DNA of 64,000 bases from NCBI GenBank assembly GCA_031292915.1, contig JAUMSH010000056.1, positions 8,018 to 72,017 of the forward strand, read 5' to 3'. A program made the translations under genes and the position numbers. Source of the DNA: Collinsella sp. (GTDB lineage Bacteria > Actinomycetota > Coriobacteriia > Coriobacteriales > Coriobacteriaceae). Under the pieces are notes generated by a model. It saw nothing but the letters and a program-made list of their open reading frames with translations. It had not been told where the DNA came from and made no database searches. Below are positions 54,934 through 63,939 of this stretch, piece after piece (within the stretch, counting starts at the first letter, position 1; each line of letters begins with the position of its first letter).

Positions 54934-54977
54934 ATTGCATAATGCAATGGAGAGGGTCGCTTGCGGCCCTCTTTATT
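54934..54977 (+). terminator. Palindrome and terminator before the first LytS-type gene
   Basis: ATTGCAT-A-ATGCAAT (54934-54948) is a perfect 15-base palindrome, a possible operator. It is followed by AGAGGGTCGC/GCGGCCCTCT with TTTATT (54951-54976), which ends the amidohydrolase transcript. Confidence 0.65.
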
Positions 54978-55010
54978 GCTATGGGGTGCGTCAGTAAGAA
55001 GGAGATGACG

Positions 55011-56396
55011 GTGGATCTCAATAGGCTGATTCTGGGCAAGAGCTACAACTCTACCAAGGTCTTTCGTACCGCTCAGCATGTGGTTCAAGCCATCTTGCTC
55101 GGTATTGTCGTTCCGCTGCTTATCCTGCTGCTCATCTGGGATCTAACCGATAATCCCAATCCCGTTCCGGCCGTTGTCGTCATTGCCGGCTTGGTCATGC
55201 TGTGCTTCTTCTTCTCGTACGTCTTTGTCGTTCCCGACGACCTCACATCGAGCGCAACCGACCGCACGCTCGCCATCGCTTCAAAAATATTCGCCTACAC
55301 GTCGCGCGGCCTTACGCCCGAAGCTGCCCTGGGCGCCTCTAAGATCATCCTGTCCGAAACTATCGCCTCTGCCATCTGCTTTACCGACGGCAAGCAGGTG
55401 CTGGCGAGCTGGGGCGAGGACTCGGCAAAATGCCCCGCGGGCACCCCGGTGGTACTGCGGACTACGCTCAACGTGATCAACAGCGGTGAGCAAAGCGTGT
55501 TCTCGCGCGATGCCTCGACCGAGACGGGTGGCTACTTTCCGCGCCTGCGCGCCGGTATTGTCGCACCGCTTACCGTGCGCGGGCATTGCGTGGGCACGCT
55601 CGAGCTGTATTATCCCCGTCTGAGCAGCATCGATATGCGCCAGACGGCGCTTGCCTCGGGCTTTGCCGACCTCATTTCCACGCAGCTTGCGAGCTTTGAG
55701 CTCGAGCGCCAGGACGAGCTTACGGCCCGCGTTGAGCTTCGTGCCCTGCAGTCGCAGGTCGACCCGCATTTTCTATTCAATACCATTAGCACGATCGTGT
55801 CGCTCGTTCGAACCGAGCCCGACAAGGCGCGATCGCTGCTGATCGACTTCTCCAACTACTACCGTCAGACGCTTTCTGATTCCGATACCCTCACAACGCT
55901 CGAGCACGAGGTGGAACAGGGCACTCGCTATATCAATCTTATGCAGGCTCGTTATGGCGACGGCCGTCTGCGCGTCTCGGTCGATATCGACTTTGAGGTG
56001 CGCGATTGCATGGTGCCGCCGTTTATCTTGCAGCCGTTACTCGAAAACTGCATCAAGCACGCGCAGCGCGAGACCGAGCCGCTTTCTATTCATGTTAGGG
56101 CTTTCGAGACCGATGACGGTTTGGAGATCATCGTCGAGGACGATGGCATCGGTATGAGCGAAGAGGTCTGCGCGCATCTGTTTGAGCAACATCGCCGAGA
56201 GGGGCCCGAGAGCATTACCGCCGACGGCTCCGTCAAGCGAGGTTGCGGCCTGGCGCTCTTCAACGTGCTTCAGCGCATCCATTTCTTTTACGGAGAAGAT
56301 TCCGGCATGCGCGTGAAGTCTCAGGAGGGCGTGGGAACGCAGGTTATCGTCGAGCTGAACGGCGAGCCGCATGAGCCGGCGCCGTTGACGGCGTAG
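55011..56396 (+). CDS. LytS/YehU-type sensor histidine kinase 1
   Basis: 461 residues from GTG at 55011, which places AAGGAG six bases upstream; the ATG two codons earlier would touch that site. Two membrane helices at about 18-70 lead to a GAF-like domain (about 85-215). The His-kinase segment ELRALQSQVDPHFLFNTIST carries the phosphorylated His in DPHFLFN, and the ATPase has LQPLLENCIKHA and VEDDGIGMS. It pairs with the LytTR regulator 38 bases downstream. Members of this group respond to small molecules such as pyruvate or to envelope stress; the signal here is unknown. Confidence 0.92.
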   Translation: MDLNRLILGKSYNSTKVFRTAQHVVQAILLGIVVPLLILLLIWDLTDNPNPVPAVVVIAGLVMLCFFFSYVFVVPDDLTSSATDRTLAIASKIFAYTSRGLTPEAALGASKIILSETIASAICFTDGKQVLASWGEDSAKCPAGTPVVLRTTLNVINSGEQSVFSRDASTETGGYFPRLRAGIVAPLTVRGHCVGTLELYYPRLSSIDMRQTALASGFADLISTQLASFELERQDELTARVELRALQSQVDPHFLFNTISTIVSLVRTEPDKARSLLIDFSNYYRQTLSDSDTLTTLEHEVEQGTRYINLMQARYGDGRLRVSVDIDFEVRDCMVPPFILQPLLENCIKHAQRETEPLSIHVRAFETDDGLEIIVEDDGIGMSEEVCAHLFEQHRREGPESITADGSVKRGCGLALFNVLQRIHFFYGEDSGMRVKSQEGVGTQVIVELNGEPHEPAPLTA

Positions 56397-56434
56397 CACG
56401 TGGTTGGATTGAGAGAAAAAGAGGGGAAGCACAT

Positions 56435-57169
56435 ATGTCCGAAGGCTGGAACATCTTGGTGGTTGATGACGAGCCTCCCATTAGGGCTGAGCTACGCTAT
56501 CTGTTGGAAAAGGATGCGCGTGTGGGTCAGATTGCCGAGGCGGGCAATGTCACCGAAGCCGTGGAGTCGATTCTGTCGAACAAGCCCGACGTGCTGTTTT
56601 TAGACATTACCATGCCCGGTCGCTCGGGAATTGAGCTTGCCGAGACGCTGCAGAACCTAAAGACGCCGCCGGTGGTTGTGTTTGTGACAGCGTTTGCCGA
56701 ATTTGCCGCCGATGCGTATAACCTCGATGCGGTCGACTATGTCGTCAAGCCGGTCGAGGACGCACGCCTGTCAAAGGCACTCGACAAGATCGAGGCAGCC
56801 TTGGGTGCCCGTCGTGTTATCCATGCTCCGCGCCAACCTTTGCGTCTGACGGTGGACCGCGGGGGCAAAAAGGTGTTCATTCCCGCCGCAGACGTCTGCT
56901 ACTTTGAGGCGCGCGCCGATTTTTGCAACGCCATCTGCGCCGAGGGAACGTACCTGATCAATGAGTCGATCTCTTCGCTCGAGCGTCGCTTGGACTCCGA
57001 GGGCTTTATTCGCGTTCATCGCAGCTACCTGGTCAATTTGGAAGACGTGCACAATGTTGAGATTGGCTCCACGGGGTTGATGGAGCTCAGGCTCGACCGC
57101 GTGAACTCGACGGTACCGGTGTCCCGTCGTCGTGCCGCCGAGGTCAAGTCGCACCTGGGGCTTGCGTAG
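56435..57169 (+). CDS. LytTR-family response regulator 1
   Basis: 244 residues. Receiver domain at 5-120: ILVVDDEPPIRAEL, the phospho-acceptor Asp in VLFLDITMPGRSGIE, the Thr in FVTAFAEFA and the Lys in DYVVKPVED. The LytTR DNA-binding domain at about 138-243 shows KVFIPAADVCYFEARADFC, FIRVHRSYLVNL and VPVSRRRAAEVK. It acts with the kinase just upstream. LytTR proteins bind paired 9-bp repeats; none was located with confidence. Confidence 0.94.
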   Translation: MSEGWNILVVDDEPPIRAELRYLLEKDARVGQIAEAGNVTEAVESILSNKPDVLFLDITMPGRSGIELAETLQNLKTPPVVVFVTAFAEFAADAYNLDAVDYVVKPVEDARLSKALDKIEAALGARRVIHAPRQPLRLTVDRGGKKVFIPAADVCYFEARADFCNAICAEGTYLINESISSLERRLDSEGFIRVHRSYLVNLEDVHNVEIGSTGLMELRLDRVNSTVPVSRRRAAEVKSHLGLA

Positions 57170-57261
57170 ACGGTCTGCATGCCGTCGTTTACCATCGCAG
57201 GTTTGGCATGGGCGCGCGGTGGGCATAATGGGTGGCATCGAATGAAATCGAAAGGATCATT

Positions 57262-58206
57262 ATGCCCGCGCTTATCACCCATCATCTGTTTGGCGAGGAA
57301 AGCATCGACCGTCTTCCGCAGGGCGTCATCACGTCCGATGAAGAGCGCATTGCCTTTATCTTGGGCAACCAAGGCCCCGACCCGTTTTTCTTTCACATTC
57401 TGACACCGCGTGTTTCCGACTGCACGCTGCTGGCGCAGGTCATGCATCGGTCGCGTATGTCTCGCCAGTTCGCGTGCCTGCGCGACGGCGTGTCGCATCT
57501 GCTGCCGCGCGACGCCAGCTTGGGTCGCGCCTTTGCGCTGGGCCTGCTGTCTCATTACGTGCTCGACCGCAACGCCCATCCCTTTGTCTATGAGCAGCAG
57601 TTTGGCATCGTGGAGTCCGATTCAGAGCTTGAGGATTCGAGCAGTCAGGTCCATGCCGTGATCGAGAGCGACCTGGATGTACTGATGCTGCAGCTTAAAC
57701 GCGATGGCGCTACGGTCGACGATTACCCGCCGGCGGGCGAGATCGTCACTACCGATCGCATCAATCGCGTGGCCGGCGTGCTGATGAGCTATGTTGCCGG
57801 ACGCGTGTACGGCATTGACATTCCGGCGGGGGAGTACGGTGCTGCCGTTGCCAATATGCAGCGACTTTACCGCGCGATTGAGCCGGCCGGCTCCGCAAAG
57901 ACGCGCGCGATCTCGCTGGTTGAGGGCTTGGTGCACGACTGCTCGCTGCTCGACGGCCTTGCCCATCGCGTGACGACGGAGCTGCCCGAGCGCACCGGTA
58001 ACCTGGGCCATCTGACATGGAAGAATCCCTTTACCGACGAGGTCTCGAACGAGAGTTTCCCCGAGGTCTTTGATCGCGCGCTGGTCGATTACGAGTGCAC
58101 GGTCGCACGTTTTATCGAGACCGGTGACATGGATGCCGTGACCAGTCACGTCAACTACAGCGGTCGCGTGCTCGAAGCCGATGAGGAGTTCGACCGCGAG
58201 GAATAA
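57262..58206 (+). CDS. Zinc-dependent phospholipase C family protein
   Basis: 314 residues from the ATG after AAAGGAT. The N-terminal MPALITHHLFGEESIDRLP, the NQGPDPFFF segment and ALGLLSHYVLDRNAHPFVYE supply the pattern of metal-binding His and Asp residues of the Zn_dep_PLPC family. There is no signal peptide, so it is cytoplasmic. Many bacterial members have no proven activity. It lies between the two-component pair and the third copy of the 67-bp repeat and is probably a single-gene unit. Confidence 0.82.
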   Translation: MPALITHHLFGEESIDRLPQGVITSDEERIAFILGNQGPDPFFFHILTPRVSDCTLLAQVMHRSRMSRQFACLRDGVSHLLPRDASLGRAFALGLLSHYVLDRNAHPFVYEQQFGIVESDSELEDSSSQVHAVIESDLDVLMLQLKRDGATVDDYPPAGEIVTTDRINRVAGVLMSYVAGRVYGIDIPAGEYGAAVANMQRLYRAIEPAGSAKTRAISLVEGLVHDCSLLDGLAHRVTTELPERTGNLGHLTWKNPFTDEVSNESFPEVFDRALVDYECTVARFIETGDMDAVTSHVNYSGRVLEADEEFDREE

Positions 58207-58234
58207 CGAACCGTCTCGCCCACGCTCTCCAATA

Positions 58235-58301
58235 AGTTGCGGTGGAATATGGATTAAATAGGCGCCTTTAGTGGTCCAACAGTCCGTATTTCACCGCAAC
58301 T
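58235..58301. repeat. 67-bp palindromic dispersed repeat, copy 3
   Basis: AGTTGCGGTGGAATATGGA at the left pairs with TCCGTATTTCACCGCAACT at the right. Exactly as long as copies 1 and 2; the outer 10 bases of each arm are identical while the inner parts differ, with the pairing largely kept. It lies 29 bases after a stop codon. Confidence 0.88.
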
Positions 58302-58435
58302 GCGTTGGGGATGCGGGTTTGCCTCACCGCCCCGTATGGCCGCGTGCCCCTTTGCCGAATCCTTACCGGCGGTTCTGGACAATTGGGGTACGATGAACTA
58401 ACTGCATATCGGGCGAATACGAAGGGTCCCTGTCC

Positions 58436-59695
58436 ATGAAATACACCAAGCTCGAGCGTAACTGGGTTATGTATGATGTGGGCAATTCGGCCCTCGTGCT
58501 GCTCAATACCTCGGTGGTGCCCATTTACTTTAACGCCATCAATACCGGCGCTTCCTCGGCCGACCTAGTGGTCGCCTGGGGCAATGCACAGACGATCGCC
58601 TCGCTGGTCATCGCCATGCTCATGCCCATTCTGGGCGCGCTTGCCGACTACGCCGGCAACAAGATCAAGTTCTTCTTGGGCTTCTTCCTCACGGGCCTGG
58701 TGCTTTGCCTGGCGCAGGCTATCCCAATGTCCGCCATGGCATTTTTGACCGTGTACGTGCTGTGCACCATCGGCCTTAATTCTTCTATGACGTTCTACGA
58801 CGCCATGCTGCCCGACATTACCACCGACGAGCGCATGGACGCCGTGTCCAGCTCGGGTTATGCCTGGGGCTACATCGGTTCCACCGTGCCGTTCGTCATC
58901 TGCCTGGCGCTCATCATGGGTGGCCCCGCTCTTGGCGTCCCCACCATGCTGGCAACGCGTCTGTCGTTTATCATCACCGGTGCCTGGTGGCTCATCTTTA
59001 CCCTGCCGCTCATTCGCACCTATAAGCAAAAGTACGGTCGCGAGCGCGGTCCCGAGGACACCATCGGCCACATCGTGGGCGGTGTGTTCTCCGAGGTCGG
59101 ACACACCATGCGCGAGATTGCCCACAACAAGACCGTGCTGGTCTACATGATCGCGTTCTTCTTCTATATCGACGGTGTGCACACGGTCATTTCCATGGCA
59201 ACCAGCTACGGATCGGCCTTGGGCATCGATTCGACCCAGTTGGTCCTGGCGCTGCTCGTCACGCAGTTCGTGGCCTTTCCGTCCGCCATCATCTACGGCA
59301 AGCTCGCCGGCCGCGTGGGCACGCTCAACATGATCTTGGTGGCAGTCGCCGCCTATATGGGCATTGTGCTGTTCGCCGCGTTCTTCCTAAAGACCGCCTT
59401 TGAGTTTTGGATGCTTGCCATTATGGTCGGCCTGTTCCAGGGCGGCGTGCAGGCGCTCAGCCGTAGCTACTTTGGCCGCATTATCCCCAAGGAAAAATCC
59501 AACGAGTACTACGGCTTCTTTGACATCTTTGGTCGTTATGCAAGCGTTATGGGCACCTTCCTGGTGTCGGTCGTCACCTCGCTGACCGGCAACCCGTCGC
59601 TGGGCGTCCTTTCCATTGGCGTGCTGCTGGTCGTTGGCTTTATGCTGCTGGTCCGCCTGTCCCGCATGACTCGGGCGGCAGAGCGTGCCGCATAG
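58436..59695 (+). CDS. MFS transporter, UMF1 (Atg22-like) type
   Basis: 419 residues, about 12 membrane helices. The start (LERNWVMYDVGNSALVLLN) is the signature of the UMF1/Atg22 group, and FYDAMLPDITTDERMDAVSSSGYAWGY matches its loop 4-5 motif. GGVQALSRSYFGRIIPKEKS and FGRYASVMG are also group-typical. These permeases are thought to move amino acids or other small metabolites. The -10 box GGGGTACGAT lies about 45 bases upstream, and the gene stands alone. Confidence 0.9.
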   Translation: MKYTKLERNWVMYDVGNSALVLLNTSVVPIYFNAINTGASSADLVVAWGNAQTIASLVIAMLMPILGALADYAGNKIKFFLGFFLTGLVLCLAQAIPMSAMAFLTVYVLCTIGLNSSMTFYDAMLPDITTDERMDAVSSSGYAWGYIGSTVPFVICLALIMGGPALGVPTMLATRLSFIITGAWWLIFTLPLIRTYKQKYGRERGPEDTIGHIVGGVFSEVGHTMREIAHNKTVLVYMIAFFFYIDGVHTVISMATSYGSALGIDSTQLVLALLVTQFVAFPSAIIYGKLAGRVGTLNMILVAVAAYMGIVLFAAFFLKTAFEFWMLAIMVGLFQGGVQALSRSYFGRIIPKEKSNEYYGFFDIFGRYASVMGTFLVSVVTSLTGNPSLGVLSIGVLLVVGFMLLVRLSRMTRAAERAA

Positions 59696-59866
59696 GAGCG
59701 AGCGGCTATTGTGCCTGTCCACGGTACTCTTTTGGGGTTATCCGCAATAAACATTGCGACTTGCGAGCAATGATTTGCCCAAGTGGGTATGATGGAATCA
59801 GCTAGGTCGCGGGGCGTCGCCTGTGTTTGGCGGTGTCCCGTTTTTGTGTTGCAGGGAGGGTAAGGC

Positions 59867-61054
59867 ATGAACGCCACAGTCGTGATTCCAACGTATTGGG
59901 CGGGCGATGACGCTTGCGCAAACGCCCCTGGCACCTATGACCATTCGACGCGACTCAACGCCGACAATCCCGAACTCGACCGCTGCCTGGCCTCGCTTGA
60001 GCAGGTACGTGACATCCCGCGCATCATCCTTTTGGTGGTCTGTCCCGTTTCTGCCACAGCCGATGTGTCGCTGCGCGTGCGCGAGATTGTCGACGCGCAT
60101 CCCACGCTCAAGGTCACCGTTGTCACCAACACCCAGGCCTCGCGCATCGCAGACCGGGTTGCTCAGATCGCGCCCAAGGGTTCGGGCGAGTGCGTGAGCC
60201 TGCGAGGCTACGGTGCCATCCGCAACATGGGGCTAGCCTGTGCCGCTGTGCTGGGGCATGACGCGGTTATCTTTTTGGATGACGATGAGACTGTCATCGA
60301 CGCCGACTTTATGAAGCGCGCGACCTATGCGTTGGGGCAGCAGACACGTCAGGGCTTGCCGATCTTGGTCAAGAGCGGCTATTTCTACGATCGCGACGGC
60401 TCGCCGCTGGCTCCCACGGACAAGGCGGGCATCTGCCATCGTTGGTGGACCAAGCGCATCGAGTTCAACCGTTGGATGAAAAAGGCGCTCTCGGGCACCC
60501 GCATCTCACGCTCCAACTACGTGTGCGGCGGCCTGATGGCCCTGCACGCCCGCGCCTTTACGCGTGTGGCCTTTGACCCGTTTATCACCCGCGGCGAGGA
60601 CTTGGATTACCTCTTTAACATGCGCATGTTTGGCTACGACGTGTGGTTCGATAACGAGTGGACCGTGCGCCATCTGCCTCCGGAGTCCGAAAAGCGCTCA
60701 CCGCGCTTTATGCAGGATGTATACCGTTGGTACTACGAACGGGCCAAGTTGACATTCGCCGCGCATCAAAAGGAGCTCATTCCCGTTACGGCGGCATCAC
60801 TCATGCCCTACCCGGGCCCGTGGATTTCGCGCGAGCTCGACGACCGCGTGCGCAAGACCGCTATGGTCCGCAGCGTGTTTACCCGCGAGCATGAGGGCTA
60901 CCTGCGCATCTGGCGCCATGGTATCGGCGAGGCAAAGGCCTATGCGCGCCAAAACGCTGCAAGCTATCTGCGTTTCCAGAGCTTTTGGCCCAAGATCATG
61001 GACGGGCTTTGGCGTGACGCACAACTGATCAGTATCCTGGAGGGGGCCGAATGA
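59867..61054 (+). CDS. Family 2 glycosyltransferase
   Basis: 395 residues. GT-A fold start MNATVVIPTYWAGDDAC, a DDD metal site in VIFLDDDETVIDADF and a catalytic acid in FITRGEDLDYLFNMRM. No membrane helix is evident, so it is cytoplasmic or peripheral. The C-terminal 120 residues are helical with many aromatic residues. It overlaps the second sensor kinase by four bases (ATGA), so the two are translated together, an unusual pairing that suggests the two-component system controls a surface glycan. Acceptor and sugar cannot be named. Confidence 0.85.
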   Translation: MNATVVIPTYWAGDDACANAPGTYDHSTRLNADNPELDRCLASLEQVRDIPRIILLVVCPVSATADVSLRVREIVDAHPTLKVTVVTNTQASRIADRVAQIAPKGSGECVSLRGYGAIRNMGLACAAVLGHDAVIFLDDDETVIDADFMKRATYALGQQTRQGLPILVKSGYFYDRDGSPLAPTDKAGICHRWWTKRIEFNRWMKKALSGTRISRSNYVCGGLMALHARAFTRVAFDPFITRGEDLDYLFNMRMFGYDVWFDNEWTVRHLPPESEKRSPRFMQDVYRWYYERAKLTFAAHQKELIPVTAASLMPYPGPWISRELDDRVRKTAMVRSVFTREHEGYLRIWRHGIGEAKAYARQNAASYLRFQSFWPKIMDGLWRDAQLISILEGAE

Positions 61055-62394
61055 TCGACCGCCGCGCCCAGCGCGATAGTTCAATATCAATCTTTCGCAT
61101 CATTGCCGTTGCCTGCGCCATTTGCGTGCTGGTGTACTTTATTTTTGCCTTGGTGACCGGTATCGAGCCGATCGCCACGGTGATTGCCTGCGCGCTGCTG
61201 TGCATCTTTCTGTGCATCTTTATCTTTTTGACGCTCAATCCCGATTCGGTGCGCTCCCAGTACACCGAGGAGACGCTCTCGGTGGCCTCGGCCATGCTCG
61301 AGGACATTAAGGGCGGTCTGACGCAGGAGTCGGCGCGTTTGGTGTGCCGGCGCATTTTGCCCGAGACGCGCGCCATGACGGTGGCCATCACCGACGAGGG
61401 CAACGTGTTAGCCTGCGCAGGCGAGTTTGAGGAAAAACTACTGCCAGATTCTCCCATCCACACGCTTGCCACACGCTACGTTATCGAACATGGCATCGTG
61501 CAGTCGTTCAACCGTATGGTGGATGTCGTGGGCTCGGATGGCTCGCACAACCAAGTCCCCGCCGGCATTATCGCCCCCATCAAGGTGGGCGATCGTACCG
61601 TCGGCACGCTCAAGTTCTACTACAAGACCCCGCGCGCCGTCGACCGTACCCAGTACGCGCTTGCCTCGGGCTTTGCCGAGATCTTGTCCACGCAGCTCGC
61701 CATCCACGAGCTCGAGGTGCAAAAGGAACTCACAGCGCGCGCTGAGGTGCGTGCGCTGCAGGCGCAGATTAACCCGCACTTCCTGTTCAACACGCTGAAC
61801 ACCATTGCATCGTTTACGCGCACCGACCCGCTGCGGGCCCGCGAACTGCTTCGTGAGTTCTCATCGTTCTATCGTGCCACGCTCGACAACTCGGGATCGC
61901 TTATTCCGGTCTCGCGCGAGGTCGCACAGACCAAGCGCTACCTTACCTTTGAGAAGGCCCGCTTTGGCGAGGACCGCGTACTTGCGACGTTCGATGTGTC
62001 CGAGGACGTGGAAGATACGCTGGTGCCGGCGTTCGTGATCCAGCCGATTGTCGAGAACGCCGTACGTCATGGTATGGGCGATGACGACGCCCTGAGGATC
62101 GACGTGACCGTTCACCAAGACGGCGAGGATGCAATCTTGATTGCCGTGGCCGATAATGGCGTGGGCATGGATGAGGGTACCGCCGCCAGACTGTTTGACG
62201 AGCGCTCTGCCCGTCCCGACGCCAGCTCTCCCCAGGGTGGCGGCGCCGGTGTGGCCATGCACAATATTTCGGAGCGCATCCATCGCTTTTATGGGCCGCA
62301 CTCCTATACGCGTGTCGAATCGGCGCCGGGCAAGGGCACCAAAGTGCTCCTTCATCTTGATTTGTCAGAGAGCATCTTTGACATTCAAGAGTAA
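61051..62394 (+). CDS. LytS/YehU-type sensor histidine kinase 2
   Basis: 447 residues. Two membrane helices (about 13-65), then a GAF-like domain ending near 205. The kinase core has AEVRALQAQINPHFLFNTLN (phospho-His), FVIQPIVENAVRHGMG and VADNGVGMDEG, and the final GPHSYTRVESAPGKGTKVLL. It aligns along its length with the kinase at 55011 (shared ASGFAxxxSTQLA, LTAR.E.RALQ, PHFLFNT). Its response regulator follows after 72 bases. Confidence 0.92.
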   Translation: MIDRRAQRDSSISIFRIIAVACAICVLVYFIFALVTGIEPIATVIACALLCIFLCIFIFLTLNPDSVRSQYTEETLSVASAMLEDIKGGLTQESARLVCRRILPETRAMTVAITDEGNVLACAGEFEEKLLPDSPIHTLATRYVIEHGIVQSFNRMVDVVGSDGSHNQVPAGIIAPIKVGDRTVGTLKFYYKTPRAVDRTQYALASGFAEILSTQLAIHELEVQKELTARAEVRALQAQINPHFLFNTLNTIASFTRTDPLRARELLREFSSFYRATLDNSGSLIPVSREVAQTKRYLTFEKARFGEDRVLATFDVSEDVEDTLVPAFVIQPIVENAVRHGMGDDDALRIDVTVHQDGEDAILIAVADNGVGMDEGTAARLFDERSARPDASSPQGGGAGVAMHNISERIHRFYGPHSYTRVESAPGKGTKVLLHLDLSESIFDIQE

Positions 62395-62466
62395 AATAAA
62401 AGGCTACGGGCTCAACGTCATGCGACGGATGCCCGGCGTAGTTAGTTGACGAAAGGTTTTATCCCT

Positions 62467-63183
62467 ATGCTGCGTGCGATGATTGTGGATGATGAGGCGC
62501 CGGCTCGCTCGGAGCTTCGCTTCCTGCTCGAGCAAACGGGCAAGATCGGCACGATCACGGAGGCGTCGAGCGTCCGCTCCGCCATCGAGATGCTTATGGA
62601 AAGTCGCGTGGATGTCGTGTTTCTCGATATCTCGATGCCCGGTGCCTCGGGCCTGCAACTTGCCGAGGCGCTGCATAAGCTCAAAAATCCGCCGGCGATC
62701 GTGTTTGTGACTGCGTATAGCGACCATGCGGTCGAGGCATTCGATGTGGATGCCGTCGATTATCTGATGAAGCCGGTCGAGGAAGCTCGCTTGGATCGCG
62801 CGATCGAGAAGGTCATGCAACGCGCCAAGCCGGTTACGGACAGCAAGGTGACCATCGAGCGTATCCCGGTGGAAAAGGGCGGCCGCAAGGTGCTCATTCC
62901 CGTGGACGACATTCGCTTTATCATGGCCAAGGACGATTACTCCTGCATCTATACCGTCGATGATCGCTTTTTGTCGACGACCTCGCTGGCGCAGTTTGAG
63001 GCCAAGCTCTGCGACTTTGGCTTCTTCCGTGTTCACCGCCGCTATATCGTCAACTTGGCGTGCGTCACGGACGTCGAGACGGTGCCCTCGGGTGCCATCC
63101 AGCTGGGCATTACGGGCGTCGACGAACGCGTGCCGGTTTCGCGCCGACGCGTCGTGCCGCTCAAGAAGGCTCTGAGTCTCTAG
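62467..63183 (+). CDS. LytTR-family response regulator 2
   Basis: 238 residues from the ATG with AAAGG ten bases upstream. Receiver: AMIVDDEAPARSEL, VVFLDISMPGASG (phospho-Asp), FVTAYSDHA and DYLMKPVEE. LytTR domain: KVLIPVDDIRFIMAKDDYSC, FFRVHRRYIVNL and VPVSRRRVVPLK. It is the paralogue of the regulator at 56435. A terminator, CCGCAG/CTGCGG inside GGCCCC/GGGGCC with TTTTT (63190-63239), closes the operon. Confidence 0.94.
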   Translation: MLRAMIVDDEAPARSELRFLLEQTGKIGTITEASSVRSAIEMLMESRVDVVFLDISMPGASGLQLAEALHKLKNPPAIVFVTAYSDHAVEAFDVDAVDYLMKPVEEARLDRAIEKVMQRAKPVTDSKVTIERIPVEKGGRKVLIPVDDIRFIMAKDDYSCIYTVDDRFLSTTSLAQFEAKLCDFGFFRVHRRYIVNLACVTDVETVPSGAIQLGITGVDERVPVSRRRVVPLKKALSL

Positions 63184-63189
63184 CACACT

Positions 63190-63240
63190 GGCCCCGCAGC
63201 CCTGTAGACCCATCGTCTGCGGAGCCGTGGGGCCTTTTTG
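63190..63240 (+). terminator. Terminator after the second two-component system
   Basis: GGCCCC (63190-63195) with GGGGCC (63229-63234) and inner CCGCAG/CTGCGG, followed by TTTTTG. Confidence 0.85.
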
Positions 63241-63278
63241 TATGTATCTGCCGAATCGTTTTTTGCGGAAGGGATCCC

Positions 63279-63746
63279 ATGAACAGTGCAAGCGCCAAGC
63301 GCATCGACATCATCTCGGACACCCACGGCTATTTATCGCCTGCGCTCCTGGACGAGCTTGAGGGCGCAGATCTGATTATCCACGCCGGCGACCTTACGTC
63401 AGAGATGGACTACGAGCACCTATGCACCATCGCCCCCGTGCGGGCCGTACTGGGCAACAACGATTACTACCGCGACTACGGCCCCGATGTAGACCGTCTT
63501 GCACTCTTTACCTACGAAGGCCTCAAATTCGCCGTAGCCCACTACCGCGAAGACCTTCCGGTGGGATCCGTAGACGTAGCCATCAACGGCCACACCCACG
63601 TAACCAAAGAAGCCCAAGTGGGCCGTTGCTTAGTCCTCAACCCGGGCAGCGCCAGCTACCCCAGAGGCACCCGAGGCCCCACCATGGCCAGAATGCTAGT
63701 AAAAGACGGCAAGATCCTAAGCACTAAGTTTATTGACCTAGAGTAA
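63279..63746 (+). CDS. YfcE/MJ0936-type metallophosphoesterase
   Basis: 155 residues; ATG after GGAAGGG. Motifs: IDIISDTHGYLS, IIHAGDLTS, VLGNNDYY (GNxD) and INGHTHVTKEA, then LVLNPGSASYPRG, the standard YfcE ending. The enzyme is a small cytoplasmic two-metal phosphodiesterase of broad in-vitro activity. It is a core-type gene, distinct from the three element-borne phosphoesterases at 19774-21856. Confidence 0.94.
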   Translation: MNSASAKRIDIISDTHGYLSPALLDELEGADLIIHAGDLTSEMDYEHLCTIAPVRAVLGNNDYYRDYGPDVDRLALFTYEGLKFAVAHYREDLPVGSVDVAINGHTHVTKEAQVGRCLVLNPGSASYPRGTRGPTMARMLVKDGKILSTKFIDLE

Positions 63747-63756
63747 TCACAACAAA

Positions 63757-63786
63757 AACGGGGGATGCAAATGCGTCCCCCGTTTC
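63757..63786 (+). terminator. Terminator after the YfcE-type gene
   Basis: AAACGGGGGA and TCCCCCGTTT form a 10-bp stem around tgcaaatgcg. Confidence 0.85.
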
Positions 63787-63939
63787 CATTTGAGCCAAAG
63801 GCAGAGCTTCAACAAAAACAATCAGACCAACCCCGCCGAGGAGCACGCGGGCTAGCCGCGCAGCGGCGCACGCCCGCAAAACTGGTTGAATAATGTGACG
63901 GCAGGGAGGGCTTCCGGGGCTGAGGGCGGGGGTTAAGTT

